A DNA stretch of 33,458 nt from an uncultured Clostridium sp. (GCA_947057505.1 CAMSEM010000003.1:1-33458), one strand, 5' to 3'. Positions 7,337-15,161 are shown, counted from the stretch's first letter. Numbers and translations are program-made. The notes: a model not told the origin generated them from the letters alone.

Positions 7337-8218
7337 TTATCCATTAATTTGTTTTGCAACTTCTTCTGCAAAGTTTTCTTCTTTCTTTTGAAGTCCTTCA
7401 CCTTTTTCAAATCTAGCAAATCTAATAATTTTTGCTCCTTTTGATTCTACTAGTTTTCCTACTTTTTGGTCTGGATCTTTAACAAAGTCTTGTTCTACTA
7501 AGCAAATTTCTCCATAAAATTTTCCAATTCTACCTTGTACTATTTTTTCAGCAACAGCTTCTGGTTTTCCTTCATTAACAGCTTGTGCTTTTAAAATTTC
7601 CATTTCGTGGTCTACTCTATCTTGTGGAACCTCTTCTCTGCTTAAGTATTCAGGTCTTGCTGCAGCAATTTGCATGCAAACATCTTTTGCAAGATTACTA
7701 TCTCCACCTTCTAATTCTACTAGAACACCAATTTTTCCATCTCCATGGATGTAGCTTTCTACTAAACCATTTGATTCGAATCTTTCAAACCTACGAATTG
7801 ACATGTTTTCACCAATTGTTGCAATTTTATTAGTTAATACATCTTGTACAGTTTTGTCTGTTTCTACGATAGATGTTTGTGCTAATAGTTCTTCTAATGT
7901 AGCAGGATTTTTCTCTGCTACTTGTTTTGCAACATCTGCAACAAAGCTTCTAAATTCTTCATTTTTAGCTACGAAGTCTGTCTCTGCATTAATTTCAACT
8001 ACAACTCCTACTTTTTGGTCTTCTGTTACATAAGTTGCAACTAAACCTTCAGCTGCAATTCTATCTGATTTTTTAGCAGCTTTTGCAATTCCTCTTTCAC
8101 GTAAAAGTTCAATTGCTTTTTCTTCATCTCCGTTTGTTTCAGTTAAAACTTTTTTGCAGTCCATCATTCCTGCACCTGTTTTTTCCCTTAGAATTTTTAC
8201 TTGTTCAGCAGTAATCAT
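7337..8218 (-). CDS. tsf: Elongation factor Ts
   Basis: The 293-aa nucleotide exchange factor that releases GDP from EF-Tu in the cytosol. The N-terminal UBA-like domain (residues 1-50) has LREKTGAGMMDCKKVL, and the core has the EF-Tu contacting TDFVAKNEEF (about residues 80-90). The dimerisation/core repeat follows, then a C-terminal tail. Full length for the family. Start ATG with AAAGGAGG. It is the second gene of rpsB-tsf, separated by an unusually folded 184-nt spacer, so its level may be set separately from S2. Confidence 0.97.
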   Translation of the reverse strand: MITAEQVKILREKTGAGMMDCKKVLTETNGDEEKAIELLRERGIAKAAKKSDRIAAEGLVATYVTEDQKVGVVVEINAETDFVAKNEEFRSFVADVAKQVAEKNPATLEELLAQTSIVETDKTVQDVLTNKIATIGENMSIRRFERFESNGLVESYIHGDGKIGVLVELEGGDSNLAKDVCMQIAAARPEYLSREEVPQDRVDHEMEILKAQAVNEGKPEAVAEKIVQGRIGKFYGEICLVEQDFVKDPDQKVGKLVESKGAKIIRFARFEKGEGLQKKEENFAEEVAKQING

Positions 8219-8241
8219 TATATTTTCCTCCTTTTATTATG

Positions 8242-8381
8242 AAAGCATTAGTTTTTCTTATGAGATTTTTAGTACCTTGTATGAATGACCATTTAAAGAC
8301 AGCTATTAAAGGTTTTAGCCAAGTGATAGATGTCAAAAATGAAAAAGGTTTTAAAAATCGAAGAAGACAAACTAATGCTTT
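8242..8381 (-). promoter_or_regulatory. Large nested fold filling the rpsB-tsf spacer
   Basis: Three nested pairings: 8242-8254 with 8369-8381 (13 bp, perfect, AAAGCATTAGTTT arm); GATTTTTAGTACC with GGTTTTAAAAATC (11 of 13); and GACAGCTAT with ATAGATGTC (8 of 9) in the middle. The 3' side ends just before the tsf SD (AAAGGAGG). This could set the tsf:rpsB ratio through attenuation, processing or translation control. The pairing is seen; the role is inferred. Confidence 0.55.
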
Positions 8382-8402
8382 TCTATACCATATATAACCT
8401 TA

Positions 8403-9206
8403 TTATTCAGCTATTTCTTCTGCTTTAGCTGGTTCTTCTTCAGCTTGAGCTACAACTTCTTCCATGTCAGCTGGTGCTTCTAAATTTTCTTCTACCATAG
8501 CTTCTTCTACAGTTTCCATAGATTCACCTTGTCTTCCTTCAATAACAGCATTTGCCATACAGTCTGCAATTAATTTTACAGCACGAATAGCATCGTCATT
8601 TCCTGGAATTGCATAGTCTACATCTTCTGGGTTACAGTTAGTGTCTACTAAACCAACAACTGGAATACCTAATTTTCTAGCTTCTAGAATTCCTATTCTT
8701 TCTTTTTTAGGATCTACTATGAACATAACTCCTGGTATTTCTGTCATTTCTTTAATTCCACCAAGGTTTTTTTCTAGTTTTTCCATTTCTTTCTTTAAAA
8801 GAATTACTTCTTTTTTAGGTAGTACATCAAATGTACCATCTTCTTGCATTTTTTCAAGCTCTGTTAATCTGTTAATTCTTTTTCTAATTGTTTCAAAGTT
8901 TGTTAAAGTACCACCTAACCATCTTTGGTTAACATAGTACATACCGCATTTTTCAGCAGCTTCTTTCATGCATTCTTGTGCTTGTTTTTTTGTTCCTACA
9001 AATAGAATTGATTTTCCTTCTTCTGCTTGTTCTTTTAAGAAAGCATAAGCTTCATCTAACTTTTTAGATGTTTTTTGTAAGTCAATAATGTGGATGCCAT
9101 TTCTAGCTTGAAAAATGTATTCAGCCATTTTAGGATCCCATCTTCTTGTTTGATGTCCAAAGTGAACACCTGCTTCTAGTAATTGTTTCATTGCAACTAC
9201 TGCCAT
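8403..9206 (-). CDS. rpsB: 30S ribosomal protein S2
   Basis: 267 aa. Typical start MKQLLEAGVHFGHQTRRWDPKM, with IHIIDLQKTSKKLDEA, QRWLGGTLTNF and PVVGLVDTNCNPEDVDYAIPGNDD all present. S2 sits at the 30S head-body junction and joins late in assembly. The C-terminal ~35 residues are a Glu/Ala-rich acidic extension (EEVVAQAEEEPAKAEEIAE), common in Firmicutes S2. Start ATG with AAAGGAGG, and a second GGAGG 17 nt further up. It is first gene of rpsB-tsf, with a 130-nt folded leader. Confidence 0.97.
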   Translation of the reverse strand: MAVVAMKQLLEAGVHFGHQTRRWDPKMAEYIFQARNGIHIIDLQKTSKKLDEAYAFLKEQAEEGKSILFVGTKKQAQECMKEAAEKCGMYYVNQRWLGGTLTNFETIRKRINRLTELEKMQEDGTFDVLPKKEVILLKKEMEKLEKNLGGIKEMTEIPGVMFIVDPKKERIGILEARKLGIPVVGLVDTNCNPEDVDYAIPGNDDAIRAVKLIADCMANAVIEGRQGESMETVEEAMVEENLEAPADMEEVVAQAEEEPAKAEEIAE

Positions 9207-9234
9207 AATTTTTTCCTCCTTTTAGTTGTTCCTC

Positions 9235-9319
9235 CATATTGCTACAAACGTTTCAAAAGACTTGTTTAAATTGATTAATAGATTTTTTAAGCAAGCACTC
9301 TTTTGTTACTTACAATATG
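9235..9319 (-). promoter_or_regulatory. Folded rpsB leader
   Basis: CATATTG (9313-9319 side) and CAATATG (9235-9241 side) form a 7-bp closing stem in the mRNA. Inside it CTTGCTTAAA pairs with TTTAAACAAG with one mismatch. The closing stem abuts the first GGAGG. S2 represses its own leader in several bacteria (known), so this is a candidate autoregulatory site (inference). Confidence 0.4.
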
Positions 9320-9342
9320 TGTGTATTTTTCCAACGTATATT

Positions 9343-9348
9343 ATTATA
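9343..9348 (-). promoter_or_regulatory. Probable -10 box of the rpsB promoter
   Basis: A perfect TATAAT on the minus strand. The -35 is weak (TTGCGC at 18 bp) and falls inside the loop of the terminator of the upstream gene. Confidence 0.4.
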
Positions 9349-9352
9349 TCAT

Positions 9353-9381
9353 AAAAAGTGCCTGCAGCGCAAGCACTTTTT
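9353..9381 (-). terminator. Intrinsic terminator downstream of rubrerythrin
   Basis: A 9-bp stem AAAAAGTGC/GCACTTTTT (9353-9361 with 9373-9381) with an 11-base loop and T-rich tail on the minus strand, about 150 nt after the stop at 9532. The 150 nt between contain no gene; only a direct repeat of TTTGCAATTT (9379-9388 and 9399-9408) is visible. Confidence 0.7.
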
Positions 9382-9531
9382 GCAATTTTGGGTGACAATT
9401 TGCAATTTATTGATATTATGCCACTTTGGTCTAATAGTATTTTTTCTATGGATAATTTTTTTGTTTTATTATAAATTGGATTTCTATACTTTCATATTAA
9501 GATAATATATATTTCATTTATCAATATCTAA

Positions 9532-10083
9532 TTAGTCTGCAAAATATCTTTTTAATAATCCATCAAATCCCTTTCCATGACGAGCTTCATCTTTACACAT
9601 TTCATGAACAGTGTCGTGAATTGCATCATATCCAAGTTCTTTTGCTCTAGTTGCAAGTTCTTTTTTGCCCATACAAGCACCATGTTCTGCCATAGCTCTT
9701 AATGATACATTTTTCTTTGTATCTGCATGAACTACTTCTCCTAATAGTTCTGCAAATTTTGCAGCATGTTCTGCTTCTTCATAGGCATATCTTTTAAATG
9801 CTTCAGCTATTTCTGGGTATCCTTCTCTATCTGCTTGGCGGCTCATTGCTAAGTACATACCAACTTCTGTACATTCTCCCATGAAATTTTCTCTTAATCC
9901 TTTTACTACTTCTTCATCTAATCCTTGTGCTACACCTATTACATGTTCATCTGCATACGCTTTTTTAGCGTCCTCTTGTCTTAATTCAAATTTTTCTTTT
10001 GGTGCTCCACATTGTGGGCATTTTTCTGGAGCTTCTTCTCCAAAGTGGATATATCCACATACTTTACATACATATGCTTTCAT
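9532..10083 (-). CDS. Reverse-type rubrerythrin (rubredoxin domain first)
   Basis: A 183-aa peroxide-reducing non-haem iron protein. The rubredoxin-like Fe(SCys)4 site is N-terminal (CKVCGYIHFGEEAPEKCPQC, four Cys), followed by a ferritin-like diiron domain with ECTEVGMYLAMSRQA, YEEAEHAAKF and HEMCKDEARHG supplying the Glu/His ligands. This order is the reverse of classical rubrerythrin and is typical of anaerobic Clostridia, where it works in oxidative-stress defence. I place the start at 10083: the TTG at 10101 sometimes taken as start is inside the SD AAGGAGG that serves this ATG. Its own promoter is at 10141-10169, and its own terminator follows. Confidence 0.93.
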   Translation of the reverse strand: MKAYVCKVCGYIHFGEEAPEKCPQCGAPKEKFELRQEDAKKAYADEHVIGVAQGLDEEVVKGLRENFMGECTEVGMYLAMSRQADREGYPEIAEAFKRYAYEEAEHAAKFAELLGEVVHADTKKNVSLRAMAEHGACMGKKELATRAKELGYDAIHDTVHEMCKDEARHGKGFDGLLKRYFAD

Positions 10084-10140
10084 TATTTTTTCCTCCTTCA
10101 AATTTTGCCTTGTATTGTGCTTTTATTTTTTCACTTTACT

Positions 10141-10169
10141 ATCATAAGATATTTTATAAAAAATTTCAA
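10141..10169 (-). promoter_or_regulatory. Rubrerythrin promoter
   Basis: Minus strand: TTGAAA (10164-10169), 17-bp spacer, TATGAT (10141-10146). The transcript would start about 50 nt before the ATG. Confidence 0.7.
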
Positions 10170-10199
10170 GATGTTTTTTTATATTTTTGAAAAAAATGG

Positions 10200-10220
10200 C
10201 AAAATTGCTATATTACAAGT
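10200..10220. repeat. 21-bp exact repeat, copy 1
   Basis: Identical to 20468-20488 in the same plus orientation (core TTGCTATATTACAAGT). It lies ~30 bp upstream of the rubrerythrin -35 box. Confidence 0.7.
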
Positions 10221-10250
10221 CTTTTAAGTTTTTACCATTAAATAATAACA

Positions 10251-10279
10251 AAAATAGCAAGTGTAATCCTTGCTATTTT
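10251..10279 (-). terminator. Intrinsic terminator of tuf / str operon
   Basis: An 11-bp perfect stem AAAATAGCAAG/CTTGCTATTTT (10251-10261 with 10269-10279), 7-base loop, T-run on the minus strand, 19 nt after the tuf stop. Confidence 0.88.
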
Positions 10280-10297
10280 TATATTTTACTTATTTAA

Positions 10298-11500
10298 TTA
10301 AGCAATAATTTCAGATACAACACCTGAACCTACTGTACGTCCACCTTCACGAATAGCGAATCTTAATCCGTTTTCAATAGCGATTGGAGTAATAAGTTCA
10401 ATTGTCATGTCGATGTTATCACCTGGCATAACCATTTCTGTACCAGCTTGTAATTCGATAACACCTGTAACGTCTGTTGTTCTAAAGTAGAATTGTGGTC
10501 TATATCCATTAAAGAATGGTGTATGACGTCCACCTTCTTCTTTAGTTAGAACGTATACTTGTGCTTTGAATTTTGTATGTGGATGAATTGTTCCTGGTTT
10601 AGCTAATACTTGACCACGTTCAATTTCATCTCTTGTTGTTCCTCTTAATAGAACACCAATGTTATCTCCAGCTTCTGCTTGGTCTAATGTTTTTCTAAAC
10701 ATTTCTACACCAGTAACAACTGTTTTCTTAGATTCATCTGATAATCCAACGATTTCAACTTCTTCTTGAACTTTAACCATTCCTCTTTCAACTCTACCAG
10801 TAACAACTGTTCCTCTACCACTGATTGTCATAACGTCTTCAATTGGCATTAAGAATGGTTGGTCAACTGGTCTTTCTGGTGTTGGAATGTAGCTATCAAC
10901 TGCATCCATTAATTCTTTCATTGGAGCATATACAGGATCGTTAGGATCTGTAGATGTGCTTTCTAATACTTTTAATGAAGAACCTTTAACGATTGGAATT
11001 TCGTCTCCTGGGAAATCATAGCTTGATAATAAGTCTCTAACTTCCATTTCAACTAATTCTAATAGTTCTGGATCGTCAACCATATCGCATTTGTTTAAGT
11101 AAACAACGATATATTTAACACCTACTTGTCTTGCTAAAAGAATGTGCTCTCTTGTTTGAGGCATTGGTCCATCAGCTGCAGAAACAACTAGGATAGCACC
11201 GTCCATTTGAGCAGCACCTGTAATCATGTTTTTAACATAATCAGCGTGTCCTGGGCAGTCAACGTGTGCATAGTGTCTGTTTTCTGTTTCATATTCTACG
11301 TGAGCTGTGTTGATTGTGATTCCTCTTGCTTTTTCTTCTGGAGCACCATCGATTTGGTCATATGCTTTAAATTCAGCATTGCCTATCATTCCTAAGTATT
11401 TTGTAATAGCTGCTGTTGTTGTTGTTTTACCATGGTCAACGTGTCCGATTGTACCAATGTTAACATGTGGCTTTGTTCTTTCAAATTTTGCTTTAGCCAT
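10298..11500 (-). CDS. tuf: Elongation factor Tu
   Basis: The 400-aa GTPase that delivers aminoacyl-tRNA to the ribosome. G1 is GHVDHGKTT (about residues 18-26), then switch I RGITINTAHVEYET, G3 DCPGHADYV, G4 NKCD and G5 GSSLK. Domains 2 and 3 follow, with GRGTVVTGRVERG and the C-terminal REGGRTVGSGVV. Full length with no unusual residues noticed. ATG with AAAGGAGG. Last gene of rpsL-rpsG-fusA-tuf, but it also has a good promoter of its own (11716-11744) and a ~210-nt leader holding two copies of a palindromic element. Its expression is therefore probably uncoupled from fusA. Confidence 0.98.
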   Translation of the reverse strand: MAKAKFERTKPHVNIGTIGHVDHGKTTTTAAITKYLGMIGNAEFKAYDQIDGAPEEKARGITINTAHVEYETENRHYAHVDCPGHADYVKNMITGAAQMDGAILVVSAADGPMPQTREHILLARQVGVKYIVVYLNKCDMVDDPELLELVEMEVRDLLSSYDFPGDEIPIVKGSSLKVLESTSTDPNDPVYAPMKELMDAVDSYIPTPERPVDQPFLMPIEDVMTISGRGTVVTGRVERGMVKVQEEVEIVGLSDESKKTVVTGVEMFRKTLDQAEAGDNIGVLLRGTTRDEIERGQVLAKPGTIHPHTKFKAQVYVLTKEEGGRHTPFFNGYRPQFYFRTTDVTGVIELQAGTEMVMPGDNIDMTIELITPIAIENGLRFAIREGGRTVGSGVVSEIIA

Positions 11501-11518
11501 TTTTAATTTCCTCCTTTT

Positions 11519-11559
11519 AAGTTAGCTGCTAGCAAGCTTGTGAGCTTTACAGATAACTT
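11519..11559 (-). repeat. Palindromic element, copy A (just before the tuf SD)
   Basis: A 41-nt hairpin in the tuf leader: AAGTTA/TAACTT and CTG/CAG closing pairs, with inner AAGCT/AGCTT. It abuts AAAAGGAGG. About 28 of 41 positions match copy B, and its 27-nt core matches the reverse complement of copy C (22 of 27). Confidence 0.55.
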
Positions 11560-11643
11560 ATACAAAAATACTTTTGCATTTTGTATTCTTTCTAAAAGCT
11601 CCTCTGCTGCTTTTGCTATTTTCTATTTTTTAATATTAAAATT

Positions 11644-11684
11644 AAGTTAATTGTTAGTGAGTTGGTAAGTTTTATAAGTTACTT
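11644..11684 (-). repeat. Palindromic element, copy B (5' part of tuf leader)
   Basis: Aligns without gaps to copy A over 41 nt. Most differences are G-to-A or C-to-T in the mRNA sense. Its own pairing is weaker than that of A. Confidence 0.5.
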
Positions 11685-11715
11685 ATAAAAACTCATTATA
11701 TCTCACTGCACTTGC

Positions 11716-11744
11716 ATTTTATAACATTTAAATTAAAAATGCAA
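11716..11744 (-). promoter_or_regulatory. tuf promoter inside an inverted repeat
   Basis: Minus strand: TTGCAT (11739-11744), 17-bp spacer, TAAAAT (11716-11721). A perfect 12-bp inverted repeat CACTTGCATTTT/AAAATGCAAGTG (11709-11720 and 11736-11747) covers both boxes. It could bind a symmetric regulator, or act as a terminator on the plus strand, where a T-run follows. Confidence 0.55.
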
Positions 11745-11798
11745 GTGTTTTTATTATTTTTATGAACTATTTGCTTTTTAACTATTGTATTTTAGTTT

Positions 11799-13877
11799 TT
11801 ATTTTTTAGCTCTTGATGCAACAATTGTATCAAATACTGATTTTGGAACTTCTTCATAATGACTTGGTTCCATTGAATAAGTACCTCTTCCTTGTGTTTT
11901 TGAACGTAAGTCTGTTGCATAACCAAACATTTCTGATAATGGAATGAAACTTCTAATAATTTGGTTTCCTTGGATTGCTTCCATACCTTCCATTTTACCA
12001 CGTCTTGAGTTTACATCACCTATAACATCTCCCATGTATTCTTCTGGAACTGTTATTTCTACTCTCATGATTGGCTCTAGAATAACTGCTTTTGCTTGTT
12101 TACAACCTTCTTTGAAAGCCATAGAACCGGCAATTTTGAATGCCATTTCTGAAGAGTCAACTTCATGGTATGAACCATCTACGAGTGTAGCTTTAAAGTC
12201 AATTACAGGGTATCCTGCTAAAATACCACTTTCAGCAGCTTCTCTAACACCTTCTTCGATTGGTTTAATGTATTCTTTAGGAACAACACCACCTACGATT
12301 TTGCTTTCAAACTCAATTCCTTTACCTGGCTCTAATGGTTCCATTTCTAGCCATACGTCACCGTATTGTCCACGACCACCAGATTGACGAATGAATTTAC
12401 CTTGTACTTTTACTTTATTTCTAATTGTTTCTTTGTAAGAAACTTGTGGTTTACCTACACTACATTCAACTTTGAATTCTCTTTTTAGACGGTCAACGAT
12501 AATGTCTAAGTGTAATTCACCCATACCTGCAATAATTGTTTGTCCAGATTCTTGATCTGTCCATGTTTTGAATGTTGGATCTTCTTCTGCAAGTTTTGAT
12601 AATGCTATTCCCATTTTTTCGCTATTTGCTTTATCTTTTGGTTCAATAGCAATATCAATAACAGGCTCTGGAAATTCCATTGATTCTAAAATAATTGGAT
12701 GTGCAGGATCACATAATGTATCACCTGTTCCAACATCTTTTAATCCTACTGCTGCTGCAATATCACCTGCATATACTTTATCAATATCTTCTCTGTGATT
12801 TGAGTGCATTAATAGAATTCTTCCCATTCTATCTTTCTTATCTTTATTTGCATTTAAAATTGTTGAACCTGCATCTAATGTACCTGAATATACTCTAAAG
12901 AAGCAGATTTTTCCAACAAATGGATCTGTTGCAATTTTGAATGCTAAAGCTGCAAATGGTTCATTATCAGATGTTTTTCTTTCAGCTTCGTTTCCATCCA
13001 TATCAACACCTTTAATATCTGCAATATCAAGTGGTGATGGCATAAATTCTACAATACTATTTAATAATTCTTGTACACCTTTATTTTTGTATGAAGATCC
13101 ACAGCATACTGGAACAATTTTATTTGCGATTGTTCCGCTTCTAAGACCTTTTCTAATTTCTTCTTCAGATAATTCTTCACCATCTAAATATTTCATCATC
13201 AATTCATCATCTTGTTCAGCTGTTGCTTCTATTAATTTTGCTCTGTATTCTTCTACTTGTGCTTTCATATCTTCTGGTATATCTGTTTCTTCAATTTCTC
13301 TTCCTAAGTCATCTTTATGAATGAAAGCTTTCATTTTAATTAAATCTACAACACCCTTGAAGTTTTCTTCTGCTCCAACTGGTAGTTGAATTGGAACTGC
13401 ATTTGCTTTTAATCTATTTTTTAATTGTTCAACGCAAAGCATAAAATCAGCACCAGTAGTATCCATTTTATTTACATATACCATTCTTGGTACCATGTAT
13501 TTATCTGCTTGTCTCCAAACTGTTTCTGTTTGTGGTTGAACACCACCTTTAGCTGCTAATACCGTTACAGCACCATCAAGTACTTTTAAAGAACGTTGTA
13601 CTTCTACAGTAAAGTCAACGTGTCCAGGGGTATCAATAATATTGATACGATGTCCTAACCATTGACAAGTTGTAGCAGCAGAAGTAATGGTAATACCTCT
13701 TTCTTGTTCTTGAACCATCCAGTCCATTGTTGCTCCACCATCGTGAACCTCACCAATTTTGTGAGTTTTACCTGTATAGAAAAGTATTCTCTCTGTTGTT
13801 GTTGTTTTTCCTGCATCAATGTGAGCCATGATTCCTATATTTCTTGTTTTCTCTAAAGGAAACTCTCTTCCAGCCAC
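11799..13877 (-). CDS. fusA: Elongation factor G
   Basis: The 692-aa translocase GTPase; also acts in ribosome recycling. G1 is AHIDAGKTTTTERIL (about residues 17-31), then RGITITSAATT, DTPGHVDF and NKMD. Domain II follows, then domains III-V with GMGELHLDIIVDRLKREF, SGGRGQYGDVW and the C-terminal GYATDLRSKTQGRG. Full family length. The start is GTG (13877) with AAAGGAGG upstream, so MAGREFPLEKTRNIG is correct. Third gene of the str operon. Confidence 0.98.
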   Translation of the reverse strand: MAGREFPLEKTRNIGIMAHIDAGKTTTTERILFYTGKTHKIGEVHDGGATMDWMVQEQERGITITSAATTCQWLGHRINIIDTPGHVDFTVEVQRSLKVLDGAVTVLAAKGGVQPQTETVWRQADKYMVPRMVYVNKMDTTGADFMLCVEQLKNRLKANAVPIQLPVGAEENFKGVVDLIKMKAFIHKDDLGREIEETDIPEDMKAQVEEYRAKLIEATAEQDDELMMKYLDGEELSEEEIRKGLRSGTIANKIVPVCCGSSYKNKGVQELLNSIVEFMPSPLDIADIKGVDMDGNEAERKTSDNEPFAALAFKIATDPFVGKICFFRVYSGTLDAGSTILNANKDKKDRMGRILLMHSNHREDIDKVYAGDIAAAVGLKDVGTGDTLCDPAHPIILESMEFPEPVIDIAIEPKDKANSEKMGIALSKLAEEDPTFKTWTDQESGQTIIAGMGELHLDIIVDRLKREFKVECSVGKPQVSYKETIRNKVKVQGKFIRQSGGRGQYGDVWLEMEPLEPGKGIEFESKIVGGVVPKEYIKPIEEGVREAAESGILAGYPVIDFKATLVDGSYHEVDSSEMAFKIAGSMAFKEGCKQAKAVILEPIMRVEITVPEEYMGDVIGDVNSRRGKMEGMEAIQGNQIIRSFIPLSEMFGYATDLRSKTQGRGTYSMEPSHYEEVPKSVFDTIVASRAKK

Positions 13878-13911
13878 TTATTTTTCCTCCTTTTTACTAT
13901 TTTTTATAAGT

Positions 13912-13940
13912 ATGCAACTTCAACTTCGTTTCAGTTGCAT
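13912..13940 (-). promoter_or_regulatory. Hairpin before the fusA SD
   Basis: Perfect 8-bp stem ATGCAACT/AGTTGCAT (13912-13919 with 13933-13940), 13-base loop, located between copy C of the palindromic element and the SD of fusA. Confidence 0.5.
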
Positions 13941-13942
13941 CA

Positions 13943-13979
13943 AATAACTGTAAAGCTCGTAAACTCGCTAACAGTTATT
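13943..13979 (-). repeat. Palindromic element, copy C (rpsG-fusA spacer)
   Basis: 9-bp stem AATAACTGT/ACAGTTATT extended by AGC/GCT. Core CTGTAAAGCTC..GCTAACAG is in the opposite orientation to copies A and B. Confidence 0.55.
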
Positions 13980-13989
13980 AGAATTAGAA

Positions 13990-14460
13990 TTAGAATTTAT
14001 AATGAGCAAAAGCTCTATTTGCTTCAGCCATTTTATGCATATCTTCTTTCTTTTTGAAAGCTCCACCGTTTCCAGCTACAGCATCCATAATTTCGCCAGC
14101 TAGTTTTTCAGCCATAGTTTTTTCATGTCTTTTTCTAGCATAAACTACTAACCATCTTAAACCTAAAGTTTGTCTTCTTTCTGGTCTAATTTCGATTGGT
14201 ACTTGATATGTTGCACCACCAATTCTTCTTGCTTTAACTTCAAGAACTGGCATTACATTTTCAAGTGCTGCTTGGAAAACTTCTAATGCATCTTTTTGCT
14301 CTTTTTCTTTTATGATGTCAAATGCATCATATACGATAGATTGAGCAACTGTTTTTTTACCATCTAACATAACATTGTTAACTAATTTTGTTACAACTTT
14401 GCTATTATATATTGGATCTGGTAAAACTTCTCTTTTTGCTATATATCCTTTTCTTGGCAC
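13990..14460 (-). CDS. rpsG: 30S ribosomal protein S7
   Basis: 156 aa, the family's standard length. MPRKGYIAKREVLPDPIYNS, KVVTKLVNNVMLDGKKTVAQ, RRIGGATYQVPIEIRPERR and the C-terminal ANRAFAHYKF are all canonical. It nucleates assembly of the 30S head by binding the 3' domain of 16S rRNA. The start is GTG (14460) behind AAGGAGGG. In E. coli S7 represses the str mRNA at the rpsL-rpsG junction (known). Here that junction is long and folded. Confidence 0.97.
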   Translation of the reverse strand: MPRKGYIAKREVLPDPIYNSKVVTKLVNNVMLDGKKTVAQSIVYDAFDIIKEKEQKDALEVFQAALENVMPVLEVKARRIGGATYQVPIEIRPERRQTLGLRWLVVYARKRHEKTMAEKLAGEIMDAVAGNGGAFKKKEDMHKMAEANRAFAHYKF

Positions 14461-14488
14461 TATTCTTCCCTCCTTTTTAAATTTTCAT

Positions 14489-14591
14489 ACTATAAAGTAT
14501 TTCGGTACTCTGGAAAACTTTTTGTTTTCCCGTATAGTGCTATATAATTTATTCTAAATTTAAGTACCTTAAATTAGTAATTTTATAGCAC
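14489..14591 (-). promoter_or_regulatory. Two adjacent folded units in the rpsL-rpsG spacer
   Basis: Unit 1: GTGCTATA/TATAGCAC (14537-14544 with 14584-14591) encloses CTAAATTTAAG/CTTAAATTAG (14554-14577). Unit 2: ACTATA/TATAGT (14489-14494 with 14533-14538) encloses GGAAAAC/GTTTTCC (14512-14530). The two share two bases at 14537-14538, so they may compete or stack. Candidate site for S7 feedback. Confidence 0.5.
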
Positions 14592-14747
14592 CACTTTTTT
14601 GAAACTTTTTTACCTATTTTTTTAATTTTTATCAAAAGCGAGTATTACAAGGCATTCAAGATAAAATTTTTGAGATAATACGTATTGTATATCGAAAAAA
14701 TTTTAGTCGAATACTAACACAGTAAGACGAAGCTTTTCACAAGAATT

Positions 14748-15161
14748 TTATTTTTTAGGTCTCTTAGCTCCATACTTAGAACGCGCTTGCATTCTATCTT
14801 TTACACCTGCTGTATCTAATGTTCCTCTAATGATGTGGTATCTAACACCTGGAAGGTCTTTTACTCTTCCACCTCTAATTAGAACAACACTATGTTCTTG
14901 TAGGTTATGTCCAATACCTGGAATATATGAAGTAACTTCATATCCATTAGATAGTCTTACTCTGGCTACTTTTCTTAAAGCTGAGTTTGGTTTTTTAGGT
15001 GTTACAGTTTTTACAACAGTACATACACCTCTTTTTTGTGGTGCTCTTTTGTTAGTCATTCTTTTGTTCATAGAATTATAACCATGTTGTAAAGCTGGTG
15101 CTGTTGATTTTGCTTTAGAAGATTTTCTTCCTTTTCTTACTAATTGATTGATTGTTGGCAC
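14748..15161 (-). CDS. rpsL: 30S ribosomal protein S12
   Basis: 137 aa, the Firmicutes form with an inserted loop after residue ~14 compared with E. coli. TPKKPNSALRKVARVRL is intact, with Lys56 at the streptomycin/accuracy position (E. coli Lys43), so no resistance substitution is seen there. ERSVVL-type EHSVVLIRGGRVKDLPGVRYH is present. It acts in decoding-site accuracy. GTG start (15161) behind AAGAGGTG. First gene of the str operon, with two tandem promoters upstream. Confidence 0.97.
   Translation of the reverse strand: MPTINQLVRKGRKSSKAKSTAPALQHGYNSMNKRMTNKRAPQKRGVCTVVKTVTPKKPNSALRKVARVRLSNGYEVTSYIPGIGHNLQEHSVVLIRGGRVKDLPGVRYHIIRGTLDTAGVKDRMQARSKYGAKRPKK

Noticed and set aside
11501..11798. 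T-box or other known amino-acid riboswitch in the tuf leader
   Set aside because: No T-box sequence (UGGNACC type) or terminator/antiterminator pair precedes the gene.
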